From NCBI RefSeq assembly GCF_000014045.1, contig NC_008209.1, forward strand, positions 1,449,001-1,513,000: a stretch of DNA of 64,000 nucleotides. Direction: 5' to 3'. Origin of the DNA: Roseobacter denitrificans OCh 114. GTDB taxonomy: Bacteria; Pseudomonadota; Alphaproteobacteria; Rhodobacterales; Rhodobacteraceae. Positions 15,126 through 26,472 of the stretch are shown piece by piece (within the stretch, counting starts at the first letter, position 1; each line of letters opens with the position of its first letter). The translations under genes were made by a program, and so were the position numbers. The notes beneath the pieces are model-generated. The model saw only the letters and a program-made list of their open reading frames with translations. It was not told the origin of the DNA and searched no databases.

Positions 15126-16388
15126 GTGACTGGAGCCGCCTTTTTTGTCCTGCTGGTCATCGGCGTGCCCATCGGCATCGTGTTGTCGCTTGCGGCGGTC
15201 GTGTTCATTCTATGGACGGGCAACGGCCTGCTTTTGAACAGCTACGGCTTGCAAATGTTCAGCGCGCTGAACAACTTTGGTCTCTTGGCGATCCCGCTCT
15301 TCATTCTGATCGGAGAGTTGATGAACGGGGCGGGTATTACCCAACGCCTTGTCCGGCTGGCCGCGACCTTTATTGGTGCGGTCCGGGGCGGGCTGGCCTA
15401 TATCAACCTGATTGCCAATATGATGGTGGCCTCGATCCTCGGGTCGGCCACGGCGCAGATCGCGATGATGTCGCAGGTCATGGTGCCCGAAATGGAAAAG
15501 GAAGGCTACAAACGCGAATTTGCCACCGCGGTCACCGCCTTTGGTGGATTGCTGGGGCCGATCATCCCGCCGTCCATCGTCTTTGTGGTTTATGCGGTGC
15601 TCGCGCAGGTGGCGGTGCGCGATATGTTGGTCGCAGGCATCCTTCCGGGTTTGATCCTGACGGCCCTGTTTATTGGCACGATTGCCTTTCTGGGCATCTG
15701 GCACAGCTATCCGAGGGGGCAAAAGGTCACTTGGCCCGACCGGTGGGTGGCGGTGCGCAAGGCCTTGCCGATGCTGTCGATCCCCGCCGTGATCATCGGC
15801 ACCATTATGGGCGGTTTCGGTTCCCCCACCGAGGCGGCAGCACTTGGCGCGCTGTGTGCGGCGCTGCTGGGTTTCATCACCCGGACGCTGAAGCTGTCGG
15901 ACCTGCCCAAGATCCTGCTGCGCACGGGCATCAATTCGGCGCTGGTGCTGTTTCTGGTGGCGGCGGCAGGGGTGTTTTCATGGGTTCTGGTGTTCGGGCA
16001 GGTGCCACAGGCGGCAGCGGCGTGGATAGAAACCGTGGCCACGTCGCCTGCGGGTTTCATGTTGCTGGTGCTGGTCATGCTGCTGCTGGTCGGTACGGTG
16101 ATCGACGGGATACCCGGGCTGATCATGGTGGTGCCCATCCTGCTGCCCATCGCGACCGAAGTCTATGGCATCCATCCAGTGCATTTCGGGGTCGTGGTGT
16201 CGATCAACCTGATACTGGGGCTTTTATCGCCCCCGGTGGGGATCGGTCTTTATGTGGCTGCCTCCGTGGCGCGGGTCAGTCCGCTCAAGGTCTTCCGCGT
16301 GGCCGTGCCCTTTTTCATCGTAACCTGCTGCGTCCTGGTCCTGTTGGCGCTGGTTCCTTCGATCAGCCTGTTCTTTCTCGAACTCTAG
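15126..16388 (+). CDS. dctM: TRAP transporter large permease, DctM family
   Basis: The 420-residue integral membrane protein is the transport channel of the DctPQM system. It has about 11-12 hydrophobic segments and the family motifs LLAIPLFILIGELM, ASILGSATAQIAMMSQVMVP, GGLLGPIIPPSIVFVVYA, GGFGSPTEAAALGA and LGLLSPPVGIGLYVAA. The start is GTG at 15126, three bases after the dctQ stop. A strong terminator follows at 16401-16442. Confidence 0.9.
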   Translation: MTGAAFFVLLVIGVPIGIVLSLAAVVFILWTGNGLLLNSYGLQMFSALNNFGLLAIPLFILIGELMNGAGITQRLVRLAATFIGAVRGGLAYINLIANMMVASILGSATAQIAMMSQVMVPEMEKEGYKREFATAVTAFGGLLGPIIPPSIVFVVYAVLAQVAVRDMLVAGILPGLILTALFIGTIAFLGIWHSYPRGQKVTWPDRWVAVRKALPMLSIPAVIIGTIMGGFGSPTEAAALGALCAALLGFITRTLKLSDLPKILLRTGINSALVLFLVAAAGVFSWVLVFGQVPQAAAAWIETVATSPAGFMLLVLVMLLLVGTVIDGIPGLIMVVPILLPIATEVYGIHPVHFGVVVSINLILGLLSPPVGIGLYVAASVARVSPLKVFRVAVPFFIVTCCVLVLLALVPSISLFFLEL

Positions 16389-16400
16389 GGCCTTTGGTGC

Positions 16401-16442
16401 CCACCACGCGGGCTCTGTGTTGAGCGGCGCGTGGTGGTTTTT
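16401..16442 (+). terminator. Rho-independent terminator of dctPQM
   Basis: CCACCACGCG (16401-16410) pairs perfectly with CGCGTGGTGG (16428-16437) and is followed by a run of five T. It lies 12 bases after the dctM stop and may also serve the convergent RTX gene. Confidence 0.85.
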
Positions 16443-16459
16443 CAGGTCAAGGGCGTGCT

Positions 16460-19400
16460 TCAGACGATGAAGTCACCCAAGGTGTAATCTGCCGCCGAGG
16501 TGCCCGCACCGTCGTTGATCTGGACGGCGAACTCGATCGTGGCGTCGTTGTCGATGTTCCCGAACAGGAGTGTCGGCCCGCCCGCGTTCTCGACCCAAAG
16601 CGCGCCTGCGCCAAAGGACAGGGCCGATGCGGTCGTCTGCAACCCGAGGAAGGTGAAGGCCTGATTGCCACCGACAGTGGTGTCCGCGTCGATGGCGGAG
16701 ACGTCGATCACGTCGCCATTGGCCACGCCGATGCCATCGATGCCGACAATCGTGTCTCTGCTGGCAAGGTTGGAATCCGCCACACTGTTGAACCGGAACG
16801 TGTCGCCCAAGGCCCCGCCGATGAGGATATCCGCGCCCGTGCCGCCCACCAGCGTATCGCGCCCGTTGTTGCCCTCAAGCCGGTCATCTCCGATGCCGCC
16901 ATCCAAGAAGTCAAAACCATCGCCACCGAACAAGCGGTCATTGCCGGACTGGCCAAAGAGATCATCGTCCTGCTGGTTGCCCTGCAGGAAGTCATCGCCA
17001 GTCCCGCCAAACAACGTGTCCTCATTGGCGCCACCAAACAGCGTGTCGTTGCCCGTTCCGCCATTCAGTACGTCATTACCGCCGCCGCCGCGCAACTCAT
17101 CTGCACCGTTGTCGCCCTGCAGAATGTCGCTGCCGATCTGACCTACAAGGATGTCATCGCCCTCCCCGCCCTGAATGGAGTCGTCGCCGGCGCTGCCGTC
17201 CATCAGGTCATTGCCATCGCCACCACGCAGGATGTCGTTGCCGTCGCCGCCAAAGGCTTCGTCGTCGCCTTCGTCGCCGTCGATAATATCGACCCCGGTG
17301 CCGCCGCGGAACATGTCATTGCCCAGGCCGCCTTCCATCCGATCATTGCCGTCATTACCGATCAGCAGATCGTCACCGTCGCCTCCTTCCATTTCGTCAT
17401 TGCCGGCACCGCCATACATGATGTCGTTGCCGTCGCCGCCTTCGAGGTCATCATTGCCATTGCCGCCGTTCAGGATGTCATTGCCCAAACCGCCAAACAG
17501 GTCATCATCGCCATCAAAGCCGAGGATCCGGTCGTTACCGCCACCGCCGGTCATCTCATTCTCGCCTGCCGTGCCGAAAAGCTCATCACTGCCGTTGCCG
17601 GAAATGATATTCTCGAAGTTGGTGAAGACTTCGCCTGCGAAATTTGTCAGACCGGTCGCGAGGTTGACGACATATGCACCGTTGAAGAGCGTGGTGTTCA
17701 ACGTATCCTCGCCGTCGCCGCCGTCCAAGTTTTCTAACACCCCGAGCCCGGCAAAGATCGTGTCGTCCCCGGCCTCGCCGAAGACCGTATCTTCGCCGGA
17801 GGAGGTGATGGTGTCATCGCCGTCGCCGCCAAACACCGTATTGGCGCCGCTGAAGTTCGCGTTGAATACCGTATCATTCCCGGCCCCGGCAAAGATCGTA
17901 TCGTCCCCGGCGCCGCCATCAATCGTATCGTTGCCGCCGCCAGTGGTAATGACGTTGGCTGCGGAAGACCCGGTCACGACGTCATCGCCGCCAGAGAGGA
18001 TCACATTCTCTACATCAATCATGTCAAAGTTGGGCGCGAAACCCGTGAAGTTCCAAATGCCCGCATCCAGATCGATAGTAGTGTCAAGGTTGACGCCTGT
18101 GAAATCCACCGTGTCGGTACCCGCACCGCCGTCGAAATTGTCCGACCCTGCGCCCGACACCAGCAACAAAAGGTCATCGCCCGCGCCGCCAAAGACATCA
18201 TCGGTGCCAAAGCCGCCATCGATTACGTCGTTGCCGTCACCGCCAAAGATCGTGTCGTTGCCGCCACCGCCATTAATGTCGTCATTGCCCGCGCCGCCGT
18301 CGATCACATTTGCGCCTGAAGTGCCGACAATCGTGTTATCTCCGGAGCCCGTATTCACATTCTCGAAGTTGATGAAGCTTTCCTCGGTCACCACCGCGCC
18401 GTTGAACGTGGTCACGCCAGTTGCGAGGTTGATGTCATAGGCGCCCGCCTGACCCGTGAGGTCGAGGGTGTCGGTGCCCACGCCGCCGTCGAGCAGTTCG
18501 GAGCGACCCGTACCGTTTGTCCCGGCCCCGGCCCGGATGGTGTCATTGCCCGCACCGCCAAGGTATTCGCCAAAACCGTTCGAATTGATAGTGTCATTGC
18601 CGCCCTGGCCAAAGACGAAGTAATCCTCACTGTCGGAGGCCGCGAGAACGGTGGTATTTCCGGTGCCGGTGGTGATCACGTTCGAATTCAGAATATGGGC
18701 AAGCTCGGTGTTGTAGTCATCCGGATCAATCGTCGTGCCGCGCGGATCCCAGATCGACGCAAAAATCTCACCGGTGGAGACATTTTCCCATGTGAATAGG
18801 ATACGCCCGTCTCCCGTGACGCCGATTTCCGGATCTCTGCCGGGGCCTGATACCACAAAAGGCCCGCCATCCGTCGTGCCGTCCGCGTTGAACCGTTGTG
18901 CCTGGAGGTTATTGGCAGAGTCATCGTCCCAAAAGAGCACGAAATCTCCATCCGGAAGCGCCACGACAACAGGCTCGTTCGGATTCGGTGTCGCGACCGC
19001 TTTTGTTTCGGCATAGAGCGAGTTGCCGGAGTTCGAATAACCCCGGATAAAGATATCGCTGCCTTCAACCCAGGTGGCGACGAAACCGCCCCCTGCAAGC
19101 GCCGTCACCGCAGGGTCAGAGGCAGGCGTGCCGCTGCCGAAAGCGTCCGTGACGTTTACATTGCTGATAAGTGTGCCTGCAGGTGTCAAGATCCGGAATT
19201 CAATGCCGGTGACAGAGTCCTCTTCCTCGTAGACAGCTACGAAGTTACCGTTGCTGAGGACCGCGATATCGCCAAGGCTGTTGACGCCCGAGCTGTTGGA
19301 ACCGACGCCGAATTCCGCGCCAAGCACTCCCGCTTGGTCAATTACCTTGCCGTTTACATCTGTATCACCCGTGCCGACCTGGTCATCATACGCCACCAGC

Positions 19401-19876
19401 ACGTCGTCATTCGCAGCGATCAGGTTTGCGGCGATTTGCGGGTTGCGCAGGAAGTCTGCCGCGACGTTTTCATCGGCAATCGTAAATGCCGTGCCCGTGC
19501 CGACCTGTGGCGTCCCGTCAAAGTCGAACCGTTCGTAGTAGACGGTGGTCTGGTTCGCGTTGCTGATGGAATCGTCAACGTAGGTCATCGCGAAGCCATC
19601 GTGGGTGGCTGTCAGGTCGAAATCGCCTTCATCGTCGAAATTCCGGTCCGAGTTCAGCCGGAAGGAATCGCGCACGACGTTACCTTCGGCGTCATATATC
19701 TTGGCAACGATATCGGTTCCTGCGGCTGTCGCGACCGCACCGCTTGCCGATTCAACCCATGCAACAACGAAATGGCCGTTGTTCAACCCGATGATCTGGG
19801 GGGCGTCTTGGGTTCCAGTCGCCGCTGTCCCCGTGTTTACCTGAAATGCGCTGAGCCATTCTGTGGGAGTCGCCAT
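16460..19876 (-). CDS. RTX calcium-binding secreted protein with N-terminal seven-repeat block
   Basis: The 1138-residue acidic protein has three parts. Residues about 10-395 hold seven repeats of roughly 50 residues with the core (G/D)G.FVV(A/T)W followed by a GxxV..FxxD(A/P)(E/D)G strand, likely a seven-bladed beta-propeller. Residues about 410-1010 hold many nonapeptides of the GGxGxDxLx type, for example GGAGNDTI and GGDGNDVI, which bind calcium and fold after export. Residues about 1010-1138 form a typical C-terminal RTX domain ([24 protein letters not shown]) expected to carry the type I secretion signal; there is no N-terminal signal peptide. AAAGGA precedes the ATG. No secretion genes are adjacent, and the function (adhesin, S-layer-like or enzyme) is unclear. 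Confidence 0.87.
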   Translation of the reverse strand: MATPTEWLSAFQVNTGTAATGTQDAPQIIGLNNGHFVVAWVESASGAVATAAGTDIVAKIYDAEGNVVRDSFRLNSDRNFDDEGDFDLTATHDGFAMTYVDDSISNANQTTVYYERFDFDGTPQVGTGTAFTIADENVAADFLRNPQIAANLIAANDDVLVAYDDQVGTGDTDVNGKVIDQAGVLGAEFGVGSNSSGVNSLGDIAVLSNGNFVAVYEEEDSVTGIEFRILTPAGTLISNVNVTDAFGSGTPASDPAVTALAGGGFVATWVEGSDIFIRGYSNSGNSLYAETKAVATPNPNEPVVVALPDGDFVLFWDDDSANNLQAQRFNADGTTDGGPFVVSGPGRDPEIGVTGDGRILFTWENVSTGEIFASIWDPRGTTIDPDDYNTELAHILNSNVITTGTGNTTVLAASDSEDYFVFGQGGNDTINSNGFGEYLGGAGNDTIRAGAGTNGTGRSELLDGGVGTDTLDLTGQAGAYDINLATGVTTFNGAVVTEESFINFENVNTGSGDNTIVGTSGANVIDGGAGNDDINGGGGNDTIFGGDGNDVIDGGFGTDDVFGGAGDDLLLLVSGAGSDNFDGGAGTDTVDFTGVNLDTTIDLDAGIWNFTGFAPNFDMIDVENVILSGGDDVVTGSSAANVITTGGGNDTIDGGAGDDTIFAGAGNDTVFNANFSGANTVFGGDGDDTITSSGEDTVFGEAGDDTIFAGLGVLENLDGGDGEDTLNTTLFNGAYVVNLATGLTNFAGEVFTNFENIISGNGSDELFGTAGENEMTGGGGNDRILGFDGDDDLFGGLGNDILNGGNGNDDLEGGDGNDIMYGGAGNDEMEGGDGDDLLIGNDGNDRMEGGLGNDMFRGGTGVDIIDGDEGDDEAFGGDGNDILRGGDGNDLMDGSAGDDSIQGGEGDDILVGQIGSDILQGDNGADELRGGGGNDVLNGGTGNDTLFGGANEDTLFGGTGDDFLQGNQQDDDLFGQSGNDRLFGGDGFDFLDGGIGDDRLEGNNGRDTLVGGTGADILIGGALGDTFRFNSVADSNLASRDTIVGIDGIGVANGDVIDVSAIDADTTVGGNQAFTFLGLQTTASALSFGAGALWVENAGGPTLLFGNIDNDATIEFAVQINDGAGTSAADYTLGDFIV

Positions 19877-20237
19877 TATGTTAATCCTTTATTAACCATT
19901 ATCAAATGCCGATACTTTGCACGTATTGTGCGCATTCAGTCAACAATCCAATTGTCTTAATGCCAGTGACTGGCGGCGGTTGAACTGGGTGCGCTTTGTC
20001 TGGCACGCTTGTGATCACAAGGCCGGATGTCTTTGCGGATCTGCGCCGTGGTGTTTTTGGGGTATTGCCGCCCCGAACCCGGGGTTGATCGGGTTTGTAC
20101 CTGCCCTGTCGTGCGGGGTCCGAAGCCGCAGCGCGGGAAAATACCAATGGTGAATTTACGCTGAAACGGCCGCATCTTGACGAAAGTCAAGGTGTGCTGC
20201 GTCGCAGTGCCGGAATGTCGGGCGGGGAGCCGTCGAC
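19877..20237. other. Divergent intergenic region between the RTX gene and nosR
   Basis: It holds no gene. The left part (19877-19925) is AT-rich and is probably the RTX promoter region, with AAAGGA as ribosome site. The right part contains the anaerobox at 20177-20190 that serves nosR. The centre has no structure I can assign. Confidence 0.5.
20177..20190 (+). promoter_or_regulatory. FNR/Dnr box upstream of nosR
   Basis: TTGACGAAAGTCAA is a perfect TTGAC-N4-GTCAA palindrome and fits the FNR/Dnr consensus. It ends 47 bases before the nosR start. The Crp/Fnr proteins encoded at 28772-30438 are the natural candidates to bind it. Confidence 0.8.
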
Positions 20238-22397
20238 ATGCAATTAGCCCGCAACTTGATCCTGATCTGTGCACTTCTACTTTTGGGTGTGCTTGGCGCT
20301 GCACGCACAGCGTCTGCCGAGACGCTTGCCAGTTTCCTGCCCGATCTTGCGGCCACCGATTTTGCGGCTGATGCCGATGGTTTTGGCGCGATTGATCCTG
20401 ATACCAAAGTGGCCCCGATTCTACGCGGTGGCGAGACGTTGGGATATGTTTTCCTGACCTCGGATTTTGTTGGCACGACGGGGTATTCAGGCAAGCCGAT
20501 CCACGTGGTTGCCGCGATCGACCTCGATGCCAACGTCATGGCGGCGCATCTGGTCAAACACTCCGAACCGATTGTCCTGATCGGCATCCCGGACAGCAAG
20601 GTAAAGGCTGTGACCGAAGGGTATCGTGGCCTCGACCTCAAGGCCGAAGTGCAAGCCGGTGGCGCGGGGCATGACCTTGATATCATCTCGGGGGCGACCG
20701 TCACGATCATGGTGATCGATGACAGCATCGTGCGCGCCGGGATCAAGGTGGCGCGGATGCTGTCGCTGGGCGGATTGTCGGTAGAGGTCGCGTTGCCCAA
20801 GCGTGAAATCGACCGCAGCAGCACGGCGACTGCCGACTGGATGACGCTGACGGGTGATGGCTCTGTGCGCACGCTGGCGCTGGATGTGGGGCAGGTGAAC
20901 CGCGCCTTTGAACAGGGTGGCGATGAAAAGGCCGCAGCCCGCCCGGAACCCGGCGCACCCGAAGATACCTTCATTGAAATGACCGCCGCATTGGTCAGCA
21001 TCCCCGAAATCGGGCGCAGCCTGCTGGGCGAGGCCGAATATGCCAACCTGACCGACTGGCTGGACGAGGGCGAAGAAGCGATCCTAGTCACCGGGCGCGG
21101 CAAATATTCGTTCAAGGGATCGGGCTATGTGCGGGGCGGTATCTTTGACCGCATTCAGCTTATTCAGGGCGACCGCGCGCTGCGCTTTTTTGACCGTGAT
21201 CACAAGCGGCTGGGGCGGTTGGACCCTGCGGATGCGCCTGCCTTTACCGAGCTTGATATCTTCAAGATCCCCGTCGATGCCGAATTCGATCCGGCCGAGC
21301 CATGGCGCTTGCAGTTGCTGGTACAACGCGCGACCGGTGCCGTAACCAAAGCCTTCGTGACTGTCGATCTGGGCTATCAACTGCCCGAGCGCTTCATCAA
21401 ACAGGCCCCTGTCGTCCATCCGGCGGTTGAGGATGAGGCGGCTGCCAAAACCGCCCTGTGGCAGCGTGTGTGGCGCGACAAACAGGTCGAGATCGGCGTT
21501 CTGATCGCGATGCTGCTCACCCTGTCGGCGATTTTCTTCTTTCAGAAGCAATTCACCAGAAACGCGCGGGTGTTCTATTGGGTGCGGATCGGTTTTCTGA
21601 CGATCACGCTGCTGTTTCTGGGCTGGATGACGAACGCGCAACTGTCGGTCGTGAACCTGCTGGCACTTGGTGGGGCCTTGCGGTCCGGCTTTAGCTGGGA
21701 TGCGTTCCTGCTCGATCCGCTGGTGTTCATCCAGTGGTTCGCGATCGCAGCGGCGCTGCTGTTCTGGGGCCGGGGGGCCTATTGCGGCTGGCTCTGCCCG
21801 TTTGGCGCACTGCAGGAACTTTCGAACAAGATCGCGCGGGCGGTCAAGGTCCCGCAGTTTGAACTGCCGTGGGGGCTGCATGAACGCCTCTGGCCCATGA
21901 AATACATGATCTTTCTGGGGCTGTTCGCGGTCTCGTTGGCCTCGCTCCCCCGCGCCGAAGCGCTGGCCGAGGTCGAGCCGTTCAAGACCGCAATCATCCT
22001 GAAATTCGCGCGTGAATGGCCCTTTGTGGTCTTTGCTCTGAGCATGCTCTTCATTGGGTTGTTCATCGAACGGTTTTACTGCCGTTATGTCTGCCCGCTG
22101 GGCGCAGCGCTCGCGATCCCGGCGCGGATGCGCATGTTTGACTGGCTCAAACGCTATCGCGAATGCGGCAACCCTTGCCATACCTGCGCCAATGAATGCC
22201 CGGTGCAGGCGATCCACCCGACGGGCGAAATCAACCCCAATGAATGTGTCAACTGCCTGCACTGTCAGGTGCTCTACCAGTCTGACGCGAAATGCCCGGT
22301 CATCATCAAACAGCTTAAACGCCGCGCCAAAGCAAGTGCCGGCACGGAAGCGCTGGAGGCGTTTTCCACAAAACCACGGGTCTTGGAAAAAACCTGA
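20238..22397 (+). CDS. nosR: NosR, membrane regulator/electron donor for nitrous oxide reductase
   Basis: The 719-residue protein is a flavin- and iron-sulfur-containing membrane protein needed for nos expression and NosZ activity. A signal peptide (1-27) leads to a periplasmic FMN-binding domain with the flavinylation motif SGATVT (151-156). Several membrane helices follow from about residue 415. Cysteine motifs CGWLCP and CRYVCP lie in the helical part, and two 4Fe-4S ferredoxin motifs (CGNPCHTCANECP and CVNCLHCQ) lie near the C-terminus. It is the first gene of nosRZDFYLX and has an anaerobox upstream. NirI at 36900-38870 is its paralogue in this window. Confidence 0.95.
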   Translation: MQLARNLILICALLLLGVLGAARTASAETLASFLPDLAATDFAADADGFGAIDPDTKVAPILRGGETLGYVFLTSDFVGTTGYSGKPIHVVAAIDLDANVMAAHLVKHSEPIVLIGIPDSKVKAVTEGYRGLDLKAEVQAGGAGHDLDIISGATVTIMVIDDSIVRAGIKVARMLSLGGLSVEVALPKREIDRSSTATADWMTLTGDGSVRTLALDVGQVNRAFEQGGDEKAAARPEPGAPEDTFIEMTAALVSIPEIGRSLLGEAEYANLTDWLDEGEEAILVTGRGKYSFKGSGYVRGGIFDRIQLIQGDRALRFFDRDHKRLGRLDPADAPAFTELDIFKIPVDAEFDPAEPWRLQLLVQRATGAVTKAFVTVDLGYQLPERFIKQAPVVHPAVEDEAAAKTALWQRVWRDKQVEIGVLIAMLLTLSAIFFFQKQFTRNARVFYWVRIGFLTITLLFLGWMTNAQLSVVNLLALGGALRSGFSWDAFLLDPLVFIQWFAIAAALLFWGRGAYCGWLCPFGALQELSNKIARAVKVPQFELPWGLHERLWPMKYMIFLGLFAVSLASLPRAEALAEVEPFKTAIILKFAREWPFVVFALSMLFIGLFIERFYCRYVCPLGAALAIPARMRMFDWLKRYRECGNPCHTCANECPVQAIHPTGEINPNECVNCLHCQVLYQSDAKCPVIIKQLKRRAKASAGTEALEAFSTKPRVLEKT

Positions 22398-22415
22398 AAA
22401 TAGAGGAGAAAAACG

Positions 22416-24329
22416 ATGTCTGAAGAAGAACGCAAAGCGCAAATGCGCCTCAACCGCCGACAGTTGATGGGTGCAACCGCAGGGGGCGCTGCATTTGCAG
22501 CCGCGGGCGGTGCCGGGCTGCTGGGCAGTGCGGGCAAGGCGAACGCGGCGTCGGGCGCATTCAACCTCGCCCCCGGAGAATTGGACGAATATTACGGGTT
22601 CTGGTCGTCAGGCCAATCGGGCGAAATCCGAATTCTCGGTTTTCCGTCCATGCGCGAACTGATGCGGATCCCGGTGTTCAACCGCTGTTCGGCCACCGGA
22701 TGGGGTCAGACCAACGAAAGCCTTCAGGTATTGACCGAAGGCTTGCTGCCCGAAACGAAGGAAATGCTCGCCAAGCGGGGCATGAAAACCTACGACAACG
22801 GCGACTTGCACCACCCGCATATGAGCTTCACCGATGGCACCTATGACGGGCGCTATATCTTTGCCAATGACAAGGCCAACACGCGGGTCGCGCGCATCCG
22901 CTGTGACATCATGAAATGCGACAAGATCATCGAGATCCCGAATGCGCAGGATATCCACGGCATGCGCCCTCAGAAATACCCGCGCACAGGCTATGTCTTC
23001 GCCAATGGCGAACACGAAGTGCCGCTGGTCAATGACGGGCAAATTCTGGATGAGCCGGATCAGTATGTGAATATCTTCACCGCCATCGACGGTGATGAGA
23101 TGAAAGTCGCCTGGCAGGTGATCGTGAGCGGCAACCTTGATAACTGCGATGCGGATTATCAGGGCAAATATGCCTTTGCGACCTCGTATAACTCGGAAAT
23201 GGGTATGAACCTTGCCGAAATGACCGCGAATGAAACGGATCACTGCGTCGTGTTCAACATCGCGGCGATTGAGGCGGCAGTCGAGGCGGGCGAAGGCCAG
23301 ATACTGAACGGTGTGCGGGTGCTCGACGGGCGCAAGGCGGCCAATTCGCAATTCACCCGCTACATCCCGATCCCCAACAGCCCGCATGGCTGTAACGCTG
23401 CCCCCGACAAGCAGCATATCGTCATCAACGGCAAGCTGTCCCCGACCGTGTCCGTCATTGACGTGACGCTGGTGGATGCGGTGTTTGAGGGTGCGGACCC
23501 ACGCTCCTGCATCGTTGCGGAACCTGAACTGGGTCTTGGCCCGCTACACACCGCGTTTGATGGGAAGGGCAACTGTTTCACCACGCTCTTCCTCGACAGC
23601 CAGGTGGCCAAGTGGAACATGGAAAAGGCGATTGCGGCCTATAACGGCGAAGACGTCGATCCGATCATCTCCAAGGTCGATGTGCATTACCAGCCGGGGC
23701 ATAACTCCACCTCCATGGGCGAAACCGCAGAGGCCGACGGCAAATGGCTCATTTCGATGAACAAGTTCTCGAAAGACAGGTTCCTCAATACCGGGCCGCT
23801 GAAGCCGGAGAATGAGCAGCTGATCGATATCTCCGGGGATGAGATGAAGGTGGTGCATGATGGGCCGACCTTTGCCGAGCCGCATGACAGTATCATCGTG
23901 CATGCCTCCAAGGTGAACCCGGTCAACATCTACAGCCGCGATGATCCGGGCTGGGAAGCGGCGCGCCAGCAGGCGGCAGCCGATGGGGTCAGCCTTGAGG
24001 ACGGGCATCCCGAACCGATCCGGGATGGCAACAAGGTGCGGGTCTACATGTATTCCATCGCACCGGAATTCAGCCTTGAGAAATTCACCGTGCAGCAGGG
24101 GGATGAGGTTACCGTCTATGTCACCAACCTTGATGACATCGATGATGTGACCCACGGCTTCTGTCTGTCCAACCACGGTGTGGCCATGGAAGTGGGACCG
24201 CAGCAGACCGCCTCCATCACCTTCACTGCGGATCGCCCCGGCGTGCATTGGTACTACTGCCAGTGGTTCTGCCATGCGCTGCATATGGAGATGCGCGGCC
24301 GCATGTTTGTCGAACCAAGGGCGACCTGA
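22416..24329 (+). CDS. nosZ: NosZ, nitrous oxide reductase
   Basis: The 637-residue periplasmic multicopper enzyme reduces N2O to N2. It carries a Tat signal ([12 protein letters not shown], residues 14-25), so it is exported folded and is a clade I NosZ. The N-terminal propeller holds the CuZ histidines (for example [12 protein letters not shown] and SPHGCN). The C-terminal cupredoxin domain has the CuA motif CxWxCxxxHxxM at C615, C619, H623 and M626. AGAGGAG precedes the ATG. The gene follows nosR by 18 bases and is intact at usual length. Confidence 0.97.
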   Translation: MSEEERKAQMRLNRRQLMGATAGGAAFAAAGGAGLLGSAGKANAASGAFNLAPGELDEYYGFWSSGQSGEIRILGFPSMRELMRIPVFNRCSATGWGQTNESLQVLTEGLLPETKEMLAKRGMKTYDNGDLHHPHMSFTDGTYDGRYIFANDKANTRVARIRCDIMKCDKIIEIPNAQDIHGMRPQKYPRTGYVFANGEHEVPLVNDGQILDEPDQYVNIFTAIDGDEMKVAWQVIVSGNLDNCDADYQGKYAFATSYNSEMGMNLAEMTANETDHCVVFNIAAIEAAVEAGEGQILNGVRVLDGRKAANSQFTRYIPIPNSPHGCNAAPDKQHIVINGKLSPTVSVIDVTLVDAVFEGADPRSCIVAEPELGLGPLHTAFDGKGNCFTTLFLDSQVAKWNMEKAIAAYNGEDVDPIISKVDVHYQPGHNSTSMGETAEADGKWLISMNKFSKDRFLNTGPLKPENEQLIDISGDEMKVVHDGPTFAEPHDSIIVHASKVNPVNIYSRDDPGWEAARQQAAADGVSLEDGHPEPIRDGNKVRVYMYSIAPEFSLEKFTVQQGDEVTVYVTNLDDIDDVTHGFCLSNHGVAMEVGPQQTASITFTADRPGVHWYYCQWFCHALHMEMRGRMFVEPRAT

Positions 24330-24332
24330 TCC

Positions 24333-25580
24333 ATGCGGTTGCTCAAGGCGTTCCTGTTCCTTTTGATGACATTGGCAGGCCCTGTGTTTGCCAGCGGGAC
24401 GCCTTTGCAGCCACTGGTTGACGCCACAGCACCGGGCGCGGTGTTGCGGCTCGCACCGGGCCAGTATGTTGGCCCGGTGCACCTTGCGCACCCTGTGACC
24501 GTGATCGGCGGGCCGGGCGTGCATCTGGACGGGGGCGGGCAGGGTACGGTCCTCACGGTCGATGCTGAGGGCGTGCGGGTCGAGGGCCTGCGCCTCACCG
24601 GCTCCGGTGACAGTCACGAGACCAAGGACGCCGGCATCACCCTGACCAAGGCCGCCACCGGTGCAGTGATCGAGGGCAATCTGTTGCAGGGCAACCTTTA
24701 TGGGATCGACGTGCACGGCGCGCGCGATGCGATGATTGCGCGCAATGTGATCGAAGGCCGTCAGGGCCACCGGATGAACCAGCGCGGCAATGGCATCTAT
24801 GTCTGGAACGCGCCCGGCACGGTGATTGAGGGCAATGATATCCGCTGGGGGCGGGACGGGATTTTCGTCAATACCTCAAAACGCAATGTGTTCCGGGGCA
24901 ACCGGTTCCGCGATCTGCGCTTTGCGGTGCATTACATGTATGCCAATGACAGCGAGGTCAGCGGTAACCTGTCGATGGGCAACCATCTGGGCTTTGCGGT
25001 GATGTATTCGAAAAAAGTGCGGGTGCTGGATAACGTCTCCATCGGGGATCGGGATCACGGCGTGATGCTGAACTTCACCAACCGTTCCGTGGTGCGGGGC
25101 AATTACGTGCAGGATGGGGCCAAGAAATGCCTCTTTGTCTATAACGCGCATAAGAACGAAATTGTGGACAATCGGTTTGAGCGGTGCGGCATCGGCATCC
25201 ATTTCACCGCCGGCTCCGAACGCAATGATGTGACGGGCAACGCTTTTGTCGGCAACCGCACGCAGGTCAAATATGTCTCCACCAAGTGGCTGGACTGGGC
25301 GGCGGAAGGGCGGGGCAATTACTGGTCTGATTTTGTCGCGACTGATCTGGATGGCAACGGGATCGCCGATGGCACCTACCGGCCCAACGACAGCATTGAC
25401 CAGATGCTCTGGCAACAGCCTGCCGCGCGCTTGTTGCTCGGATCACCTGCGGTGCAGCTTGTGCAATGGGCGCAATCGGCCTTTCCCGCGTTGACGCCGG
25501 GTGGTGTCATGGACAGCGCCCCGCTGATGCGCCCGGTTGAGATCGCCGTGCCGGATTGGGGGAAATCCTATGGGGGATGA
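24333..25580 (+). CDS. nosD: NosD, periplasmic copper-site maturation protein
   Basis: The 415-residue protein has a signal peptide (1-21) followed by a right-handed beta-helix of carbohydrate-binding/sugar-hydrolase (CASH) type. Repeated turns such as VIEGNLLQGNLYGIDV and VIEGNDIRWGRDGIFV are visible. NosD works with the NosFY ABC transporter in building the CuZ cluster of NosZ. It starts three bases after the nosZ stop and overlaps nosF by 11 bases. Confidence 0.94.
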   Translation: MRLLKAFLFLLMTLAGPVFASGTPLQPLVDATAPGAVLRLAPGQYVGPVHLAHPVTVIGGPGVHLDGGGQGTVLTVDAEGVRVEGLRLTGSGDSHETKDAGITLTKAATGAVIEGNLLQGNLYGIDVHGARDAMIARNVIEGRQGHRMNQRGNGIYVWNAPGTVIEGNDIRWGRDGIFVNTSKRNVFRGNRFRDLRFAVHYMYANDSEVSGNLSMGNHLGFAVMYSKKVRVLDNVSIGDRDHGVMLNFTNRSVVRGNYVQDGAKKCLFVYNAHKNEIVDNRFERCGIGIHFTAGSERNDVTGNAFVGNRTQVKYVSTKWLDWAAEGRGNYWSDFVATDLDGNGIADGTYRPNDSIDQMLWQQPAARLLLGSPAVQLVQWAQSAFPALTPGGVMDSAPLMRPVEIAVPDWGKSYGG

Positions 25581-26472
25581 TGTGGTTCTGGATGTGCGTG
25601 GTTTGACCCGCCGTTTCAAGGGCGCGGATGGTGTGGGCAATGTGTCGCTGAGCGTCAGGGCCGGCGAACGGGTCGCACTGCTGGGCCACAACGGCGCGGG
25701 CAAATCGACGCTGATGAAGGTTATCTTGGGCCTGCTGCCCATCGACAGCGGCACGGCCCTGATCGCAGGGCATGAGGTCGGCAGCACGGCAGCCCGTGCC
25801 GCCGTCGCCTATCTGCCCGAGGCGGTATCGTTTCACCCGGCCCTGACCGGGCGCGAACAACTGCGCCTCTTTGCTAAACTCGCCCGCGTGGAGCGCAGCG
25901 AGGCCGACGCACTGCTCGAACGGGTCGGGCTGGAACACGCCGCCGAACGCCGTATCGGCACCTATTCAAAAGGCATGCGGCAACGGCTGGGCATGGCGCA
26001 GGTGTTTCTGGGCAAACCCGCGCTCGCCTTGCTGGATGAGCCGACGAGCGGGCTTGACCCCATCGCGCGCCATGACCTCTATGCGCTGATCGACGCGCTG
26101 GCCGCGCAGGGCACTGGCGTGATGATCGCAAGCCACGCCCTTACGGAAATCGAGGCGCGCACCGACCGCATCGCCATTCTGCGCGGCGGGCAACTGGTTG
26201 CGGATGCGCCGCTGCAAGAGTTATTCGCGCGGGCCAATATGCCGATCCGGTTCCGGCTGTCCGCGCAGGCCGATGCCACCGCGCTGTTTGACCGTTTTGG
26301 CGGGCAGCGCATCAATGGTGCGCGCGTGGAATTCAACGTAACCCCGGATCAAAAGATGGCCCGTTTGGCCGATGTCACGGCCATGGGCGCGCAGGTCGCG
26401 GATGTTGAGATTATCCCGCCCTCGCTTGAGGACCTCTACCGATACTATTCAAAACCTGCGGAGGCTTCATGA
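25570..26472 (+). CDS. nosF: NosF, ABC transporter ATP-binding protein
   Basis: The 300-residue ATPase of the NosDFY complex has Walker A GHNGAGKST, the signature YSKGMRQRLGMAQ, Walker B ALLDEPTSGLDP and the switch histidine in MIASHAL. It powers the maturation step for the copper cluster of NosZ. The ATG at 25570 lies inside the end of nosD, and the gene overlaps nosY by four bases (ATGA). Confidence 0.94.
   Translation: MGDDVVLDVRGLTRRFKGADGVGNVSLSVRAGERVALLGHNGAGKSTLMKVILGLLPIDSGTALIAGHEVGSTAARAAVAYLPEAVSFHPALTGREQLRLFAKLARVERSEADALLERVGLEHAAERRIGTYSKGMRQRLGMAQVFLGKPALALLDEPTSGLDPIARHDLYALIDALAAQGTGVMIASHALTEIEARTDRIAILRGGQLVADAPLQELFARANMPIRFRLSAQADATALFDRFGGQRINGARVEFNVTPDQKMARLADVTAMGAQVADVEIIPPSLEDLYRYYSKPAEAS

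Noticed and set aside
15014..16423. 469-residue frame overlapping dctM on the same strand
   Set aside because: The overlapping dctM frame has the conserved membrane motifs; this frame is Gly/Arg/His-rich noise.
16700..18350. CRISPR-like appearance of short repeats
   Set aside because: The repeats are degenerate, in frame with an open reading frame and encode GGxGxDxLx calcium-binding nonapeptides.
17175..18440. Open frame on the plus strand opposite the RTX repeats (Ser/Pro-rich)
   Set aside because: It is the complement of the Gly/Asp repeats and has no start region or known motif.
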